This document shows, piece by piece, positions 1-10,200 of a DNA stretch of 64,000 nt. Source of the stretch: Prorocentrum cordatum (lineage: Eukaryota; Sar; Dinophyceae; Prorocentrales; Prorocentraceae). Location of the stretch: assembly GCA_963575745.1 (NCBI GenBank), contig CAUYUJ010014196.1, positions 1 through 64,000 on the forward strand. Reading direction: 5' to 3'. Position numbers and translations under genes: made by a program. The notes under the pieces are model-generated. The model searched no databases. It worked only from the letters and a program-made list of their open reading frames with translations, and was not told where the DNA came from. Numbering within the stretch: the stretch's first letter is position 1; the number at the start of each line of letters is the position of its first letter.

Positions 1-1058
1 CAGCCACCGCGCGCCGAAGGCGCTCCGACCCCCGTCGCGGCGCGACGACGAGGCGTTGCTGACCCCCGTCGGGGGGGGTACCCCCCCACGCTTATGAAGA
101 AACCCAGAGTAAAGATTAGACTTTGCCAGGGACGGTGGTAAGAAGCTCCACGATGAGGCCAGATCAGTGCTGCTGGATCAGCCCAAGGGAATGTAAGAGC
201 CGATGCGGAATCGAGCCTCCTCCCAGGAATGGCGCCCTGGGGGGGAAGGGAGGGACGCCGAGCACAAGCCAAACACACCCCCCGTGCGCGCTCGACCTCG
301 CGACGTGCCCTGGCCCTCCGTGGGGGGCGAGTCGGTCTATAGGCACAGCCCCGCGGGCAACGAGCTGCGGGCTCCGCCCACAAACATGTTCAGAGCAATC
401 AGGCTGATAAGCTTAGAGGTCAAAACATCCACCCCCATAATAACCACCCCGACACGCGAAGTCGTTTAGCAAACGCGCTCAAAGAGGGAATCAAACAGGG
501 CAGGGCTGTTTAGTAAACGCCGAGGGCAGTTTAGTAAACGCCAATTGTCGGGTGCGGGTGGGTTTTCCTCCCTTGAAAGCTGCAACGTCGAGGCTGAGGC
601 CGAAACATGGCAAATAGCGTGGTGCCCCCGGAAAGCGCCGACGCTGCTCGATGAGAGGCGGGCGCGACAATCGACATGCACGCAGAAGGCAGAACAGCAT
701 GCGAAACGCATGAGTCCCTAACAAAATCAACCCGCACCAGCCCACCGACGTTCTCATCGGTCAAAGGCGCAGCTCAGCTCTGCAGCACGCGTACGATATA
801 CTCTCTCGTCCCCGACCTCGTCGCGCTCGCTCTCCACATCCTCCCTCCTCGACTCGCCTCCAAATCCTCCTCCCCCGTCCTCCTCTGGCGCCATCGGCGT
901 AGACACACACCCGGGTCTCTGAGAAGACCGCTGCGCACGACGACCAACTCAACACATCATCTATCATGTGCTTCGTCATACCAAGCGCGATCCGAGGTCC
1001 CGAAAGAACAGTGCGTCCGAGCAGAGAGGCCAGAGGAGCTGCGGCTGTAGACTATGAT

Positions 1059-1216
1059 GAGGTCGGGCATGTCCCCCTACAGGTAGATTTTGGACGAAAA
1101 TTTAAAATTGTAAAAAACATACGCCCCAAATGCTCAGAAATATTCAACATATCGACCCCTGACTATCTTTTGGATAGTTTTGAATATTCCTCCTGTAGAG
1201 GGACAGGCCCGACTTA
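1059..1216. mobile_element. MITE-like element, family W1 copy a
   Basis: A 158-bp non-coding element. The left end near 1062 reads GTCGGGCATGTCCCCCTACA, and the right end is its near-exact reverse complement (GTCGGGCCTGTCCCTCTACA on the minus strand). The interior is AT-rich compared with its surroundings. The 10-bp direct repeat AGACTATGAT abuts both sides (1049-1058 and 1217-1226), as expected of a target-site duplication. A 9-10 bp duplication would fit a Mutator-like transposase, but that is only inference. Related copies lie at 17690, 23750 and 24159. Confidence 0.75.
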
Positions 1217-1328
1217 AGACTATGATAACAAATGGTCAATACATGGCGGCGCGTCACAGGGAGTGGGGGCACAGGGGGGCGGCCTTCTATTTAGGCTTGG
1301 GGTCCTCAGAAGGGACTGGAAGCTTCTA

Positions 1329-1464
1329 AGCAGGGCTGGACCTAAACGTTGTTGTTCGTTTTGCTGATCGTTTTGTTCTACCTGTTCTCCTGCACCTCCC
1401 TGGCAACACGAAAAACAAGACACAGCCGAATTCCAGCAAAACAGCGTTTAGGTCCAGCCCTGCT
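1329..1464. mobile_element. MITE-like element, family W11
   Basis: A 136-bp element bounded by a perfect 20-bp terminal inverted repeat, AGCAGGGCTGGACCTAAACG at 1329-1348 and its reverse complement at 1445-1464. The similarity continues inward for about ten bases. The centre is T-rich. No convincing target duplication is seen. No other copy was noticed in this window. Confidence 0.65.
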
Positions 1465-1674
1465 CGGGAGGCAGGTCGGCTCCGAAGCAGCCCTGTGGCT
1501 TCTCAGACGGCCGCCCCCCTCTCGCCCCGCCCCAAACCGAGATCCGCTCGAGGCAGGTCCCATGACGCCGCCTGAGGTCTACCCCGGCAAGGCTTCGATC
1601 GGCGTCCAGCCGTGGCCATGTGGGCCCCCCCCCGGAGGCCCAGACGCCACGACGCTGGAGGTCGAACCTCCAGA

Positions 1675-1895
1675 CTTGGACGCCAGGACTGGGTACGGCA
1701 ATCATGCGTACGATGCCAAACAGCACATGCTGTCCAAAACCGACAGCGGCCGCTGTTGGGTAAGTGACATTCTGGCCTACATGGAAAACGTCCGCGCGAG
1801 GCGACACCGACCGACAACGGCTCCTGTTCAGGATGTGCAGGAACTGTTGCCGGCCTTCGTCACGTTTCTTGCCGTACCCGTTTCGATCCTCCAGA
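1675..1895. mobile_element. MITE-like element, family W2 copy 1 (diverged)
   Basis: A 221-bp imperfect palindrome. The left arm carries CTTGGACGCC and GGGTACGGCAATCATGCGTA. The right arm is the diverged inverse, with GTACCCG and CTCCAGA. A 5-bp direct repeat CCAGA flanks it directly (1670-1674 and 1896-1900). It is homologous to the better preserved copy at 49277-49489 and to 17176-17378. Reading frames crossing it are palindrome artefacts. Confidence 0.65.
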
Positions 1896-2394
1896 CCAGA
1901 GGGTCGAGCCCCGAGACAGTACCATGGTAAACTGAGCTTCTCGCGCCGACCCTGGTCCGCGTCAGGGATCTATGATTGGCCCACACCCGTCGCTTTGGAC
2001 ACGTGCCCCCGAGGATCCCGCGGAGCTCGTGGATGTTGAGATTCCTGGCCCTCACACGGGGCGGGCAGCCATCCAGCATTCGGAGGCAAGCCTCCAGATC
2101 GGTGACATCGGACATCGACAAAACTTCCTTTGCGCAGACCGCCCTTTAGTGAAAACTTCCACGGGCACTCCACGTGCGCACGGCACCGTTTGACAAGTGC
2201 ACCCCAGCGGGGTAGCTAATTGACCGATAACTCAAACCAACTCATTGTATCCGGCGAGACGCAAGTCGATAAGCGAAACCGACTGGGGACTGCACCGGCA
2301 CACTCGAATGCCAATGTCGAGTGAACCCGTGCAGTTTTCATATCAATGCCCGAAATGATATTTCTGCTCTTCTCGCGGGGCGGGAATGTATCCA

Positions 2395-2605
2395 ATACAG
2401 TCGGGAACTTTTGCTTAGCGTGTCGCATCGGCGCCCCTGGCGACGCCCTGCGAGCGGATAGCGTGTCGCTCCGCTTCGCGGAGCAGGAGGGTGGGAAAAG
2501 CTTGGGACAATGCTTGGGGACCGGGACGTGGATAGCGTGTCGCGCCGAAGCGTGGTGGGCCAGAACAGGTGAAGGCACACGCCAAGCCAAAGTTCCTGAC
2601 CGTAT
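2395..2605. mobile_element. MITE-like element, family W7 copy 1
   Basis: A 211-bp element with about 27-bp imperfect terminal inverted repeats: GTCGGGAACTTTTGCTTAGC on the left, and GGTCAGGAACTTTGGCTTGG reading inward on the minus strand from the right. The direct repeat GTATCCA lies at 2388-2394 and 2602-2608. The interior has short GC-rich inverted motifs such as GCTCCGCTTCGCGGAGC. Related copies are at 25098, 44560 and 51880. Confidence 0.65.
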
Positions 2606-2639
2606 CCATCGACCCGCGAGATACTCGGAGGCACGCTTC

Positions 2640-3479
2640 TAAGTCATACGAAGACCCTCCGACGTCGTAGCTTCCTCACAGCACCGACCCCCGTAAGTCC
2701 CGACCACTTCACTTCCCGGGGACCGACGTTTCGTCCAAGCTGTGTTTTCACAATGCAGGGGACTCGCGAGGGCCCCCAATGGTTTTATGATGCTCCCATC
2801 GCACTCAAGGACCACATCCCAGAAATCATTTCGAGCACCCAGAAAAGTATCGAAACACTGTCGAACGAGTATCGCCTCCCAGGGCCCGACGCGTGAAAAT
2901 CCTCTAGTTTCGCTACTCTCCTGGTGCTCGAAATTCTTCCTGGTGATGAATCCAAGCAAAAACAGGTTGGAACATCATAACAATGGTTGGAGCTTGCCCC
3001 AAACTTCCCGCCGCGATTTTGTTCACGACGCGAGGGCTTTCGAATCGTGGCCCGGGTCTCGGGCGGCCGCTCGGGAGACGAGACGGGCACCAACGGAAAA
3101 GACTCCCGGCGAAAAGCGCAGCTGCTGGACAGCACCCCGCCCGGGGCTGGAAGACCCCCGCGAACCACCGAGAAAACGTCCGAACTTTCCCCGTCGGCGG
3201 CGAGGCGGAGGCAATCCGCGCCACCGTGGGGCGAATCGGGGCAACCGACTGGCACACTGTCCGGCGTGCCAGGGAACGTCCGAACGCCTGGGCAGCGGTA
3301 CCCCAGCGGCGCCGCTGCGGCAACGCCTGTCGTTTTCCGGCAGCGGTCTCGGCGCGCCGCGGGGAGCGGGAGGGGCGCACGTCCTCGCGCCGCGTCTGGC
3401 GGCATCAGGCAGTGCGGGCTGGAGGGGAGGGGGACGACAGGCGGGGAGACCAGCTAGGATGAGGGAACAGGAAGGAAGT
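2640..3479. other. Non-genic GC-rich stretch
   Basis: Several long reading frames are open on both strands here, but none has a recognisable domain. They overlap one another and reflect high GC content. I see no gene in it. Confidence 0.4.
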
Positions 3480-3600
3480 GAAGGAGGAGGAGGAGGAGGA
3501 GGAGGAGGAGGAGGAGGAGAGATGAGGCAGGAGGCAGTTGGAGGAGGGAGGAGGGAGGAGGGAAGAGGGAGGAGGGTGGAGGAGGAGGGAGGAGGGACCA
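3480..3600. repeat. (GGA)n purine microsatellite
   Basis: A GGA-rich imperfect triplet run, all purine on the plus strand. Glycine- or serine-rich frames across it are repeat artefacts. Confidence 0.9.
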
Positions 3601-3745
3601 CTGCAAACCCAAGACTCATCAACGATGTTGGGATAAACCCATGTCTGGGACTTCAACACCGCGAATCAGTGTAACTTCTGCGCCCTCACAGTCCTGAGTC
3701 CCTCCAAAACACCATTGCTGGCACGTTGGCCATGGGAATCCGTGA

Positions 3746-4160
3746 AAGTCTTGCAATGCTTTAACACGTGTGCGCGCGGCGCTAAAGCGAGAACCACATT
3801 TTGAGGAACCACCCTTAACCCGTGAAACTCTGGTAAACTGCTAAACGAATGTGCGCGGCGCTAGGACGTAAAACACGTGTTGAAAACGACCCGCACTGAA
3901 TCCTTGAAACTCTTGCAAACATTGGCAACAAAAAATGTGCGCGGAGCTGAGGCGAGAGCCACATTTTGAAAACGACCCGCCCTGAACCCGTGAAACTGTA
4001 AACTCTGCAGAACGAATGTGCGCGGCGCTAAAGAGATAGTCACATTTTGAAAACGGCCCGCTCTCAATCCGCGAAACTCTTGCAATTTGTGTAAGCGAAT
4101 GCGCGCGGCGCTAAAGCGACGAGCCACATTTTGGAAGCGACCTGCCCTCGATCTGTCAAA
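3746..4160. repeat. Tandem array of ~83-bp units
   Basis: Five degenerate units spaced 80-86 bp apart. Each contains AATGTGCGCGGCGCTAA, then a CCACATTTTGAAAACGACC core and a GTGAAACTCTTGCAA tail. The period is not a multiple of three and unit lengths vary, so this is best read as a minisatellite, not coding sequence. Confidence 0.85.
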
Positions 4161-4257
4161 CAGGTGCCAATGTTGAAGCTTCAGGTCCATAAACTCTGAG
4201 GAAGGGTGCGACAGGGAGGAGTTATGAGGAGTGGAGGGAGGGGGACCAGCTCGGGGG

Positions 4258-4440
4258 GGGAACTGTCGACCTGGGATCGGCGATACGTCGCAGACAGATC
4301 GGCGATGGGCCCCCGATGGCAAATCCGCAAGGTCTTGGGCGGGGTGGGCTATTGGGCCCCTGTCGGCGATCAGTGGGCGATTGGGGGCGATGCATACCCC
4401 CCCGAGCCTACCACCCCCTCGGGTTGCCCCCGAAGAAGGG
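4258..4440. repeat. Dispersed repeat W14, copy 1
   Basis: A GATCGGCGAT-rich segment ending in GTGGGCGATTGGGGGCGATG. Clearly related sequence recurs at 41960-42115 and, in part, at 52350-52460. It is non-coding and its ends are undefined. Confidence 0.5.
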
Positions 4441-4513
4441 ACATAAGAGCGAGGCGGGAAGGTTCGGTGGCAACTCATGTGGGCCTCCCATACCATCTTG
4501 TCGGCCCTTGCGA

Positions 4514-4640
4514 ATCGACGCTAGTCGACGCCAGATCGACGCTAGTCGACGCTAGATCGACGCTAATCGACGCTAGTTCGACACTTATCGAAGCTCATCG
4601 ACGCGAACTCGGCGCTCTCTCATCGACTCCCAGACGCTCA
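4514..4640. repeat. TCGACGCTAG minisatellite
   Basis: About a dozen imperfect repeats of a 9-12 bp unit related to TCGACGCTAG, rich in the palindrome TCGA. Confidence 0.8.
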
Positions 4641-4744
4641 TGGACGCCGGTCGACGCTGAAGACGGAATTGAGAGGGTATACCAGGCTCCCATGATTTGC
4701 GACCGAAGAGAGGATCGGCTGCACGCAAGAGTGGCCCTACGGGA

Positions 4745-4922
4745 GGTTCGTGTCGTGCCGACCCCAGCGTTGGTTCTTGACACCGCAGGGATCGTTCAAC
4801 CTTGAACGATCGGCCGCTGCCGCAACGTCCGATCGTTCAACATCGACCGATTCTGGGCCGCCCGCGGCGTTCAACCTTGAACGCCGCTGGCGGGGTCGCC
4901 GCGAGTCGACACGACGCAAACC
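4745..4922. mobile_element. MITE-like element, family W10 copy 1
   Basis: A ~178-bp palindromic element. The left end GGTTCGTGTCGTGCCGACC pairs with the right end, which reads GGTTTGCGTCGTGTCGACTC on the minus strand. The interior has smaller hairpins, for example GATCGTTCAACCTTGAACGATC and a similar GGCGTTCAACCTTGAACGCC. A diverged relative is at 22664-22842. Confidence 0.55.
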
Positions 4923-5085
4923 TACCGTAGGCAAGGTGACCTTTGGTGCGCGGCTCCTGGGAGGGTCGCGAGGGAGCCCAACCCGTGGCCGCAGGCCGCT
5001 GCCATCGCACGGCTCTCCACGAATCGGGGGGGGCCCCTGTGGGCCCGCACCGGAGGCCACCCTGGCGAAAGGCCACTCTGATGTG
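4923..5085. mobile_element. MITE-like element, family W9 copy 1
   Basis: Homologous to the elements at 48326 and 49016. The left end contains GGTGACCTTTGGTGCGCGG, and the right end contains GCACCGGAGGCCACCCTGGC followed by GAAAGG. It is the most diverged of the three copies and directly abuts the W10 copy on its left. Confidence 0.5.
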
Positions 5086-5107
5086 CAGTCGAGAGGAGTG
5101 GGGCAGA

Positions 5108-5220
5108 AAGGAGGAGGAGGAGGAGGAGGAGGAGGGGGCAGAGGAGGAGGAGGAGGAGGAGGAGGAGGAGGAGGGAGGGAGGAGGCAGAGGAGGAGGAGG
5201 AGGGGGAGGAGGAGGAAACG
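5108..5220. repeat. (GGA)n microsatellite
   Basis: A GGA-rich imperfect run on the plus strand with occasional GCA interruptions. Confidence 0.9.
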
Positions 5221-5421
5221 GATGCCCGAGCCGCGCTCCCCCCCCCCTCCGGCCGACGAAAAAACGGAGAAGCCACGGCCGGGCGGCCCCGCCCTCCGCG
5301 CGGGCCGGCCGCTTGGATTCTGGGGCGGTGCGGCCTCGGGCTGCGCTCAGACGGCCCCCGCCGAGGTGAGCGAGCGAGCGAGCGATCCACCGATGCGGAG
5401 CATCCGACGGACGAGGCCGTG

Positions 5422-5625
5422 GCCTCTCTCTCTCTCTCTCTCTCGCCGTTTCCCTTTCTCTTGTTTCCTCCTCTCTCCCTCCCTCTCTCTCTCTCTCTCT
5501 CTCCCTCTCTCCCTCTCTCTCTCTCTCCCCCTCTCTCTCTCTCCCCCCTCTCTCTCTCCCCCTCTCCCTCTCTCTCCCTCTCCCTCTCTCTCCCTTTCCC
5601 TCACTCTCTCTCTCTCTCTCCGCTG
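5422..5625. repeat. (CT)n / CCCTCT pyrimidine tract
   Basis: About 200 bp of almost pure pyrimidine, mainly CT dinucleotides with CCC interruptions. Confidence 0.95.
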
Positions 5626-5837
5626 GCCCCCCTGTGGGGCCACCAGGCTGTAGGACGAGGCTTTGCTGTTCCCTGCGCCAGTTCCAGTTTCCAGTTTCCG
5701 ATGTGATAGTTTTGCTTCTTGTTGTATTACTGTTGCTTGTTGTAGACCGCGCGAGGGGGCGGAGCCGAAAAGCACCCTGGTTAGCACCTCCCGGGAGGGG
5801 TCTCAGAATTCCTGGGGGGGGGCGTGGAACATGGAAA

Positions 5838-6450
5838 AATACATGTAATTCGCGTCCCCAAATACATGTAATTCGCGTCCCCGAAGCCATAAACCCACAT
5901 AAGTTATACAAGATTCGCGTCCCCGAGGCCACTAACCCTAGTGCATTACGCAATAGTCGCGTCCCCGAAGCCATAAGCCCTTGCAAAATACGCCATATTC
6001 GTATCCCCGAAGCCATAAATCCTAGTACATTGCGCGATGCTTGCGTCCCCGAGGCCACAAACGCTTATGAATCACGCGGTATTCGCGTCCCCGAACAATA
6101 AACCCTCGTAACTTACACAATATTCGCGTCTCCGAAGCCATAAACCAACGTACATGACACGATTTGAAACCCCGAGGCCATCAACCCTTGAAAATCAAAT
6201 AATAATCGCGTGTCCGAAACCATAAACCTTCGTAAATGATACCAGATTCGCGTCTCCAAAAACTCAAACCTGCCTAAATTATCATGTATATGTGCGACCC
6301 AATCTCGTAACTTACACGCTATTCGCGTATCCGAAGGCATAAGCCTGTTGTCAATTACGCTATAGTCGCGTATCCGAAGCCATCAACCATTCTAAATTAC
6401 AGTCAAATTACGCTCTGCTCGCGGCCCCGAAGCCACATGTCCGAAATTAT
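5838..6450. repeat. 42-bp tandem array
   Basis: Roughly fourteen copies at a 42-bp spacing (for example 5874, 5916, 5958, 6000, 6042). The conserved half is GCGTCCCCGAAGCCATAAAC. The remaining ~20 bp vary between copies and are AT-rich. Later copies from about 6120 are more degenerate. Because 42 is a multiple of three, the minus strand reads as repeated 14-residue peptides starting MASGTRI. I see no start context or other evidence that this is expressed. Confidence 0.9.
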
Positions 6451-6549
6451 GTGGGAAACCTCAATGCACAGCATACGGAGGCAGGTTCAAAATGCAACGA
6501 TGAGTTCAACAATACTATCAGGATCTCAACTTCTCTTGCCGATGCTGCT

Positions 6550-6760
6550 TCACGGCGGCGCCGATATATGTGTATATATAGATATATTATAACTCATATA
6601 ATCAGAGTAAGGGGGATAACGGTCATTCACTGTCCCTGAGTGCATGGCTGAAATGGAACCCGCGATGTGGATTACTGTTGCTGATGATGTTGTTGCTTGT
6701 TGTTGTTCATGTTGTTGTTGGTGTTGTTGCTGCTGCTTCTGCTGTTGTTGGTATTGTTGT
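6550..6760. repeat. TATA-rich then (TGT/TGC)n low-complexity DNA
   Basis: A short AT dinucleotide run (6565-6600) is followed by a GTTGTTGTTGCTGCTG-type triplet run (6680-6760). No gene is seen. Confidence 0.75.
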
Positions 6761-6839
6761 TCCCCAATCAGAGCTTGCCTCTGTAGGGGTTCTTGCGGAT
6801 TCATATGGTTAGGTCAGGTTTACCGCCGATTTTCGCCGC

Positions 6840-6975
6840 ACGCCCGGGTGCCCGGGTGCCCAGGGGTGCCCGGTTGCCCGGGGGTGGGTGCCCGGGTGCC
6901 CACGTGTGCCCGGAGGTGCCCAGGGGTGCCCGGAGGTGCCCCGGGGTGCCCGGATGCCCCGGGGTGCCCGGGTGC
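6840..6975. repeat. GTGCCCGGG minisatellite
   Basis: Imperfect tandem copies of a 9-12 bp unit (GGGTGCCCG variants). Proline- and glycine-rich frames in it are artefacts. Confidence 0.9.
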
Positions 6976-7285
6976 TCTATCGCCCTAAAGCCCTATATAG
7001 CCCTATATCCCTATACCCCTATAGACCTATAGCCCTATAGCCCTATGGCCCTATAGCCCTAGCCCTAATAGCCCTATAGCCCTATAGCCCTATAGTCCTG
7101 ATGCCCTATAGCCCAATCGACCTATAGCCCTATAATCCTATAGCTCTTGTAGGCCTATAGCCCTATAGCCTTATTGCCTTGTAGCCCTACAGCCCTATGT
7201 TGCTATAACCCTATAGCCCTATAGTCCTGTAGCCCTAGCCCTATGGTCCTATAACCGTACCTATAGCCCTACAGCCCTAAAAATA
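6976..7285. repeat. CCCTATAG tandem array
   Basis: About thirty degenerate copies of the octamer CCCTATAG. It superficially resembles a telomeric repeat but is internal, degenerate and not a standard telomere unit. Confidence 0.9.
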
Positions 7286-7359
7286 TAATGATTGGGGCTT
7301 TTCTCCGGTATCATTGTGATTGTTGCTTGATGATGTTATTGTTTGTTATTGTTTGGCGT

Positions 7360-7620
7360 CGTCGCCCCCGCGACCCGGCCCGCGACCCACCCGCAACCCC
7401 CCCCGCGACCCACCGGCGACCCACCCGCGACCCACCCCAAGATCTACCCCGCGACGCACCCGCGACCCACCCCGCGACCCACCCCGCGACCCACCCGCGA
7501 CCCGGCCCGCGACCCACCCCGCGCCCACCCGCGACCCACCCCGCGACCCACCCCGCGACCCACCCCGCGACCCACCCCGCGACCCGGTCCACCCGCGACC
7601 CAGCCTGCAACCCACCCACA
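7360..7620. repeat. CGACCCACCC minisatellite
   Basis: About twenty copies of a 10-12 bp unit, CGACCCACCCCG and variants, strongly C-rich on the plus strand. Confidence 0.9.
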
Positions 7621-7944
7621 TCGCTTTAACGAAACAAAAAGGCGCCTGCGGCGGGCTCACTGCATAATCTATCAAAGTTAGGCGCCTGCGATGGGCTTCT
7701 TCAGAGAGCCTCGCAAACTGCCGACGTCCTCGCTGCCCCCCCACTCTTATCCGCCACCGCGGGGTGCTACGTATGTGTATGCATACTGCCGCGCGCACAA
7801 AACCTGTGCGCGTGCTGTGGGACACGCAACGAAAAAATGTACAACGCACGATGACATGGCGACCTTGCGCGGTGGCTTACGCGGCCGCCGGCACGGCACG
7901 CTAGATTGGAAACGAGGGCGCGTACGCGGGACCTCACGCGCCTG

Positions 7945-8157
7945 TGCTTGCGGCTGGCCTCAACAGCCTCCCCGAGTAGTCCCGGCTGGCCTCCACGGCC
8001 CCCTCGTAGACCAGGGCGGTCTCAGCACCCCTGCGCCGCCTCCGGAGGCGCCCCTAGGGCGTCCCGCGCCCCAGAGTTGGGGTGCTGAGACTGCTCTGGA
8101 CTACTCGGGGGGCCTGTTGAGGCCAGCCGGAACCACCTGGGAAGGGCTGCCTGCGCA
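7945..8157. mobile_element. Palindromic MITE-like element
   Basis: A ~210-bp inverted repeat. The left arm has GGCTGGCCTCAACAGCCTCC and GGTCTCAGCACCCC. The right arm carries their reverse complements, GGGGTGCTGAGAC and CCTGTTGAGGCCAGCC. The centre is GGAGGCGCC-like. It accounts for the longish reading frame crossing 7691-8224, so I do not call a gene there. Confidence 0.65.
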
Positions 8158-8171
8158 CAACCCGAAGCCTT

Positions 8172-8372
8172 ACCATTCTGGCGCGTCCTGGGACGAAGAT
8201 GAGTCCCAGCAGGCAGCGCGATAGGCGCGCCGCGCAGCCGCGCCACTCCTAGTATTGAGTGGCGGGCCGGCCGTTCGATTCTGGTGCGTCCTAGGACGAA
8301 GATGAATTCCGGGCGGCAGCGCGATAGGCGCGCTGCGCAGCCGCGCCTCGGCTGCCCACTCCTAGTAGTGAG
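8172..8372. repeat. Tandem duplication of ~100 bp
   Basis: Two adjacent copies share ATTCTGGYGCGTCCTRGGACG, GGCAGCGCGATAGGCGCGC and CACTCCTAGTA. They differ at several positions and by a small deletion near the GCCGCGCC segment. Confidence 0.7.
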
Positions 8373-8417
8373 CTCGGGAAACAAGTAATGACATAACGAT
8401 GAAATCTCGGAAGTATC

Positions 8418-8546
8418 GCTCGGATTTCTTGGGTCGGCGCTGGACCCCCCGTGGCGGCGCCTCTGGCGCCGCCCCCGGCGCGCGCCGCGCGCCAGGGAGG
8501 GGGGTGCAGCGCAGACCCACAAATTCGCGCGGACCTCCGCAAGTAC
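8418..8546. mobile_element. Palindromic element, family W8 copy 1
   Basis: Inverted repeat with outer arms CGGATTTCTTGGGTCGGCGC and, from the other side on the minus strand, CGGAGGTCCGCGCGAATTTG. The inner arms are CCCCCCGTGGCGGCGCC-like. Related sequence recurs at 9655, 47262 and 51746. Non-coding. Confidence 0.55.
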
Positions 8547-8731
8547 ATGGTCATGTCATTGTATGTTCCTCAATGAGTAGGAGGGATCCCGAGGGCAGGA
8601 CATCGATTCGTCGCCACTCCCATCAGCAACGTGTGCAGATGGCAGCTCCTGAGTGATCTTCGTGGGCGCCATGGGCGCCTTCAGGATGAGATCTCCTGAC
8701 CGTGCGCAACCCTCGCCTGCCTCAGACTCAC

Positions 8732-9381
8732 GCACGCCTCCCAGCCGCCATTGCACGGCACCGAGCTGGCCGGCTGCGTCACTGCAAAGCCGCAGTCCTC
8801 GGAGCCGCCCTGGGCACCTGCGCCGACGGGCAGAATGCTGGCCTGCGCGAGGAGGTCCTCCCAGCTGCCGGCGCTCGAGGCCGAGTCGTCGTCCGGCTGC
8901 CGTGCGTCGCGCGCCCCGTCGGCTTCCGCCTGCAAGTGCGCAGGCTGCTCGACGGAGTCCAAGACGGCGCCCTCGCCGCACACGTCGGACGCCTCGATCT
9001 GGACGGGGCTGGGGCACTCCTCCCAGCCGTCGTCGCTCAGGGCACTGCCACCTGGCGGCTGGGCAGCGCGCTGGTCAGGAGGGTGCCCGTGCAGGGGCTG
9101 CTCGGCGGTGCCCGAGCTCGCACGCCGTGGTGCAACTGGCAGCCCGACCCCCAGTAGTGCCATGAACTGCTCGTGGCGCTTGCTCTCGACAAACGAGGCC
9201 GGGGCTTTCACTTGCTGACCGGCGCGCGCTGTGGCCCGGGGCAGCGCAGGCAGCCGCGCCCGCGCGCGCGCCTCGCGGCGGGCCACGAGCTCCGCCTCGA
9301 AGACCGAGACCCGCTTCGGCTGCAGCGTCTTGCGCTCGAGCAGCAGATCCTGGACCCAGTCGTTTCGGCTCATTCCTCTGG
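8732..9381 (-). CDS. Candidate internal exon, unknown protein with WE(E/A)C repeats
   Basis: A 650-nt exon predicted on the minus strand. The upstream boundary has a CCTACAG acceptor ending at 9382, and the downstream boundary has a GTGAGT donor starting at 8731. The phase is consistent: two bases complete a codon, then 216 codons. The frame has no stops. The encoded sequence begins with a basic segment (around MSRNDWVQDLLLERKT) and then an Arg/Ala-rich helix. It ends in a hydrophilic acidic region carrying the short repeated motifs DDGWEEC, GSWEDLL and GGWEAC. No family was recognised and neighbouring exons were not identified. A W3 element lies 35 bp upstream in the presumed intron. The alternative is chance open sequence in GC-rich DNA. 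The motif repetition and the good splice sites favour an exon. Confidence 0.45.
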
Positions 9382-9416
9382 CTGTAGGTCGACAGTTTCG
9401 GGGGAGACCAAGACAG

Positions 9417-9558
9417 CGGGGCGTCCAAGAGAGGGGGGCGCAAATCATGGAGGGACGTAGTGAACAAAGTAGAGGGGCCATGAAATCAGGGGAGATGACA
9501 CGGCCCTGGCCATGAGATCGACCCCCCCCAATCATCACCCCCCTCTTGGCCGCCCCCA
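9417..9558. mobile_element. MITE-like element, family W3 copy 1
   Basis: A 142-bp element with inverted ends GGGGCGTCCAAGAG on the left and GGGGGCGGCCAAGAG reading inward from the right. It contains the family core CAAATCATG and CATCACCCCCCTCTTG. The repeat ACAG flanks it at 9413-9416 and 9559-9562. It is shorter than the copies at 18787 and 41005. Confidence 0.65.
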
Positions 9559-9654
9559 ACAGTGTACGGCGAGTCTTTCCTGCGAGGGCCTGGGCCAAGA
9601 ATGACCTGAGGCAAGCGGCTGCAGAATCACAATGACAAACAACTGCACGAACAT

Positions 9655-9890
9655 ATATTTGGAGGCCTGCGCTGATTTCTTGGGCCGGCGCTGGATCCCC
9701 CTCCCTGGCGCGCGGAGCGCGACAGGGGCGGCGCCAGAGGCGCCGCCAAGGGGGGTCCAGCGCGGACCAAAGCTCAAGCTTATTCAATGTGTGTTGTTCC
9801 CCTGGGGGTCCGCCGGGGACGAGGGAGGAGAAAGGGGGTTGGGCACGAACACAAGAAATCCGCATGGACCTCCGATAACGTATGTTTATG
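9655..9890. mobile_element. Palindromic element, family W8 copy 2
   Basis: The left end holds TTTGGAGGCCTGCGCTGATT, and the right end reads ATCGGAGGTCCATGCGGATT on the minus strand. A strong internal hairpin lies around GGCGGCGCCAGAGGCGCCGCC. It is longer than copy 1. Confidence 0.5.
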
Positions 9891-10200
9891 TTCGCGTGTG
9901 TTCTCAAATGTGGGCGAACAGTCTAAGAAACCGCGACAAAACCCCAACACCCAATTCATCGAGCCCGATCTGATCCGTGAGGCACAGACCCCGGACGTCA
10001 TGTTTTGCCACGACACCCAAAAATCTCGACACCCTCCTCCCAGACTGGCCTTCAATCATCCCGGGTCCTTCTTGACAGCCCCAGGGCTCGGCGAGGACCC
10101 CCGGAGCCGGAACATCGCAGAAGCAAAGCACACGTCGTGATTGCACGCGACGCGAAGGGTCGGGGCCCGGGCCCCGAATCCAGGCAACAAAAACGCCAGC
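9891..10200. other. No gene seen
   Basis: Moderately GC-rich sequence with only short overlapping frames. No domain, repeat unit or RNA gene was recognised. Confidence 0.4.

Noticed and set aside
5838-6450. CRISPR-like array of repeat and spacer
   Set aside because: The conserved and variable halves mimic repeats and spacers, but repeats are degenerate, spacers are short and AT-rich, no cas genes exist nearby, and the surrounding DNA is eukaryotic.
6976-7285. Telomere repeat
   Set aside because: CCCTATAG units are degenerate and internal, and the unit is not a standard telomere sequence. Dinoflagellate telomeres are expected to use TTTAGGG.
8022-8522. Gene on the minus strand spanning 8022-8522
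   Set aside because: It runs across a palindromic element, a tandem duplication and a W8 copy, and nothing remains that is not repeat.
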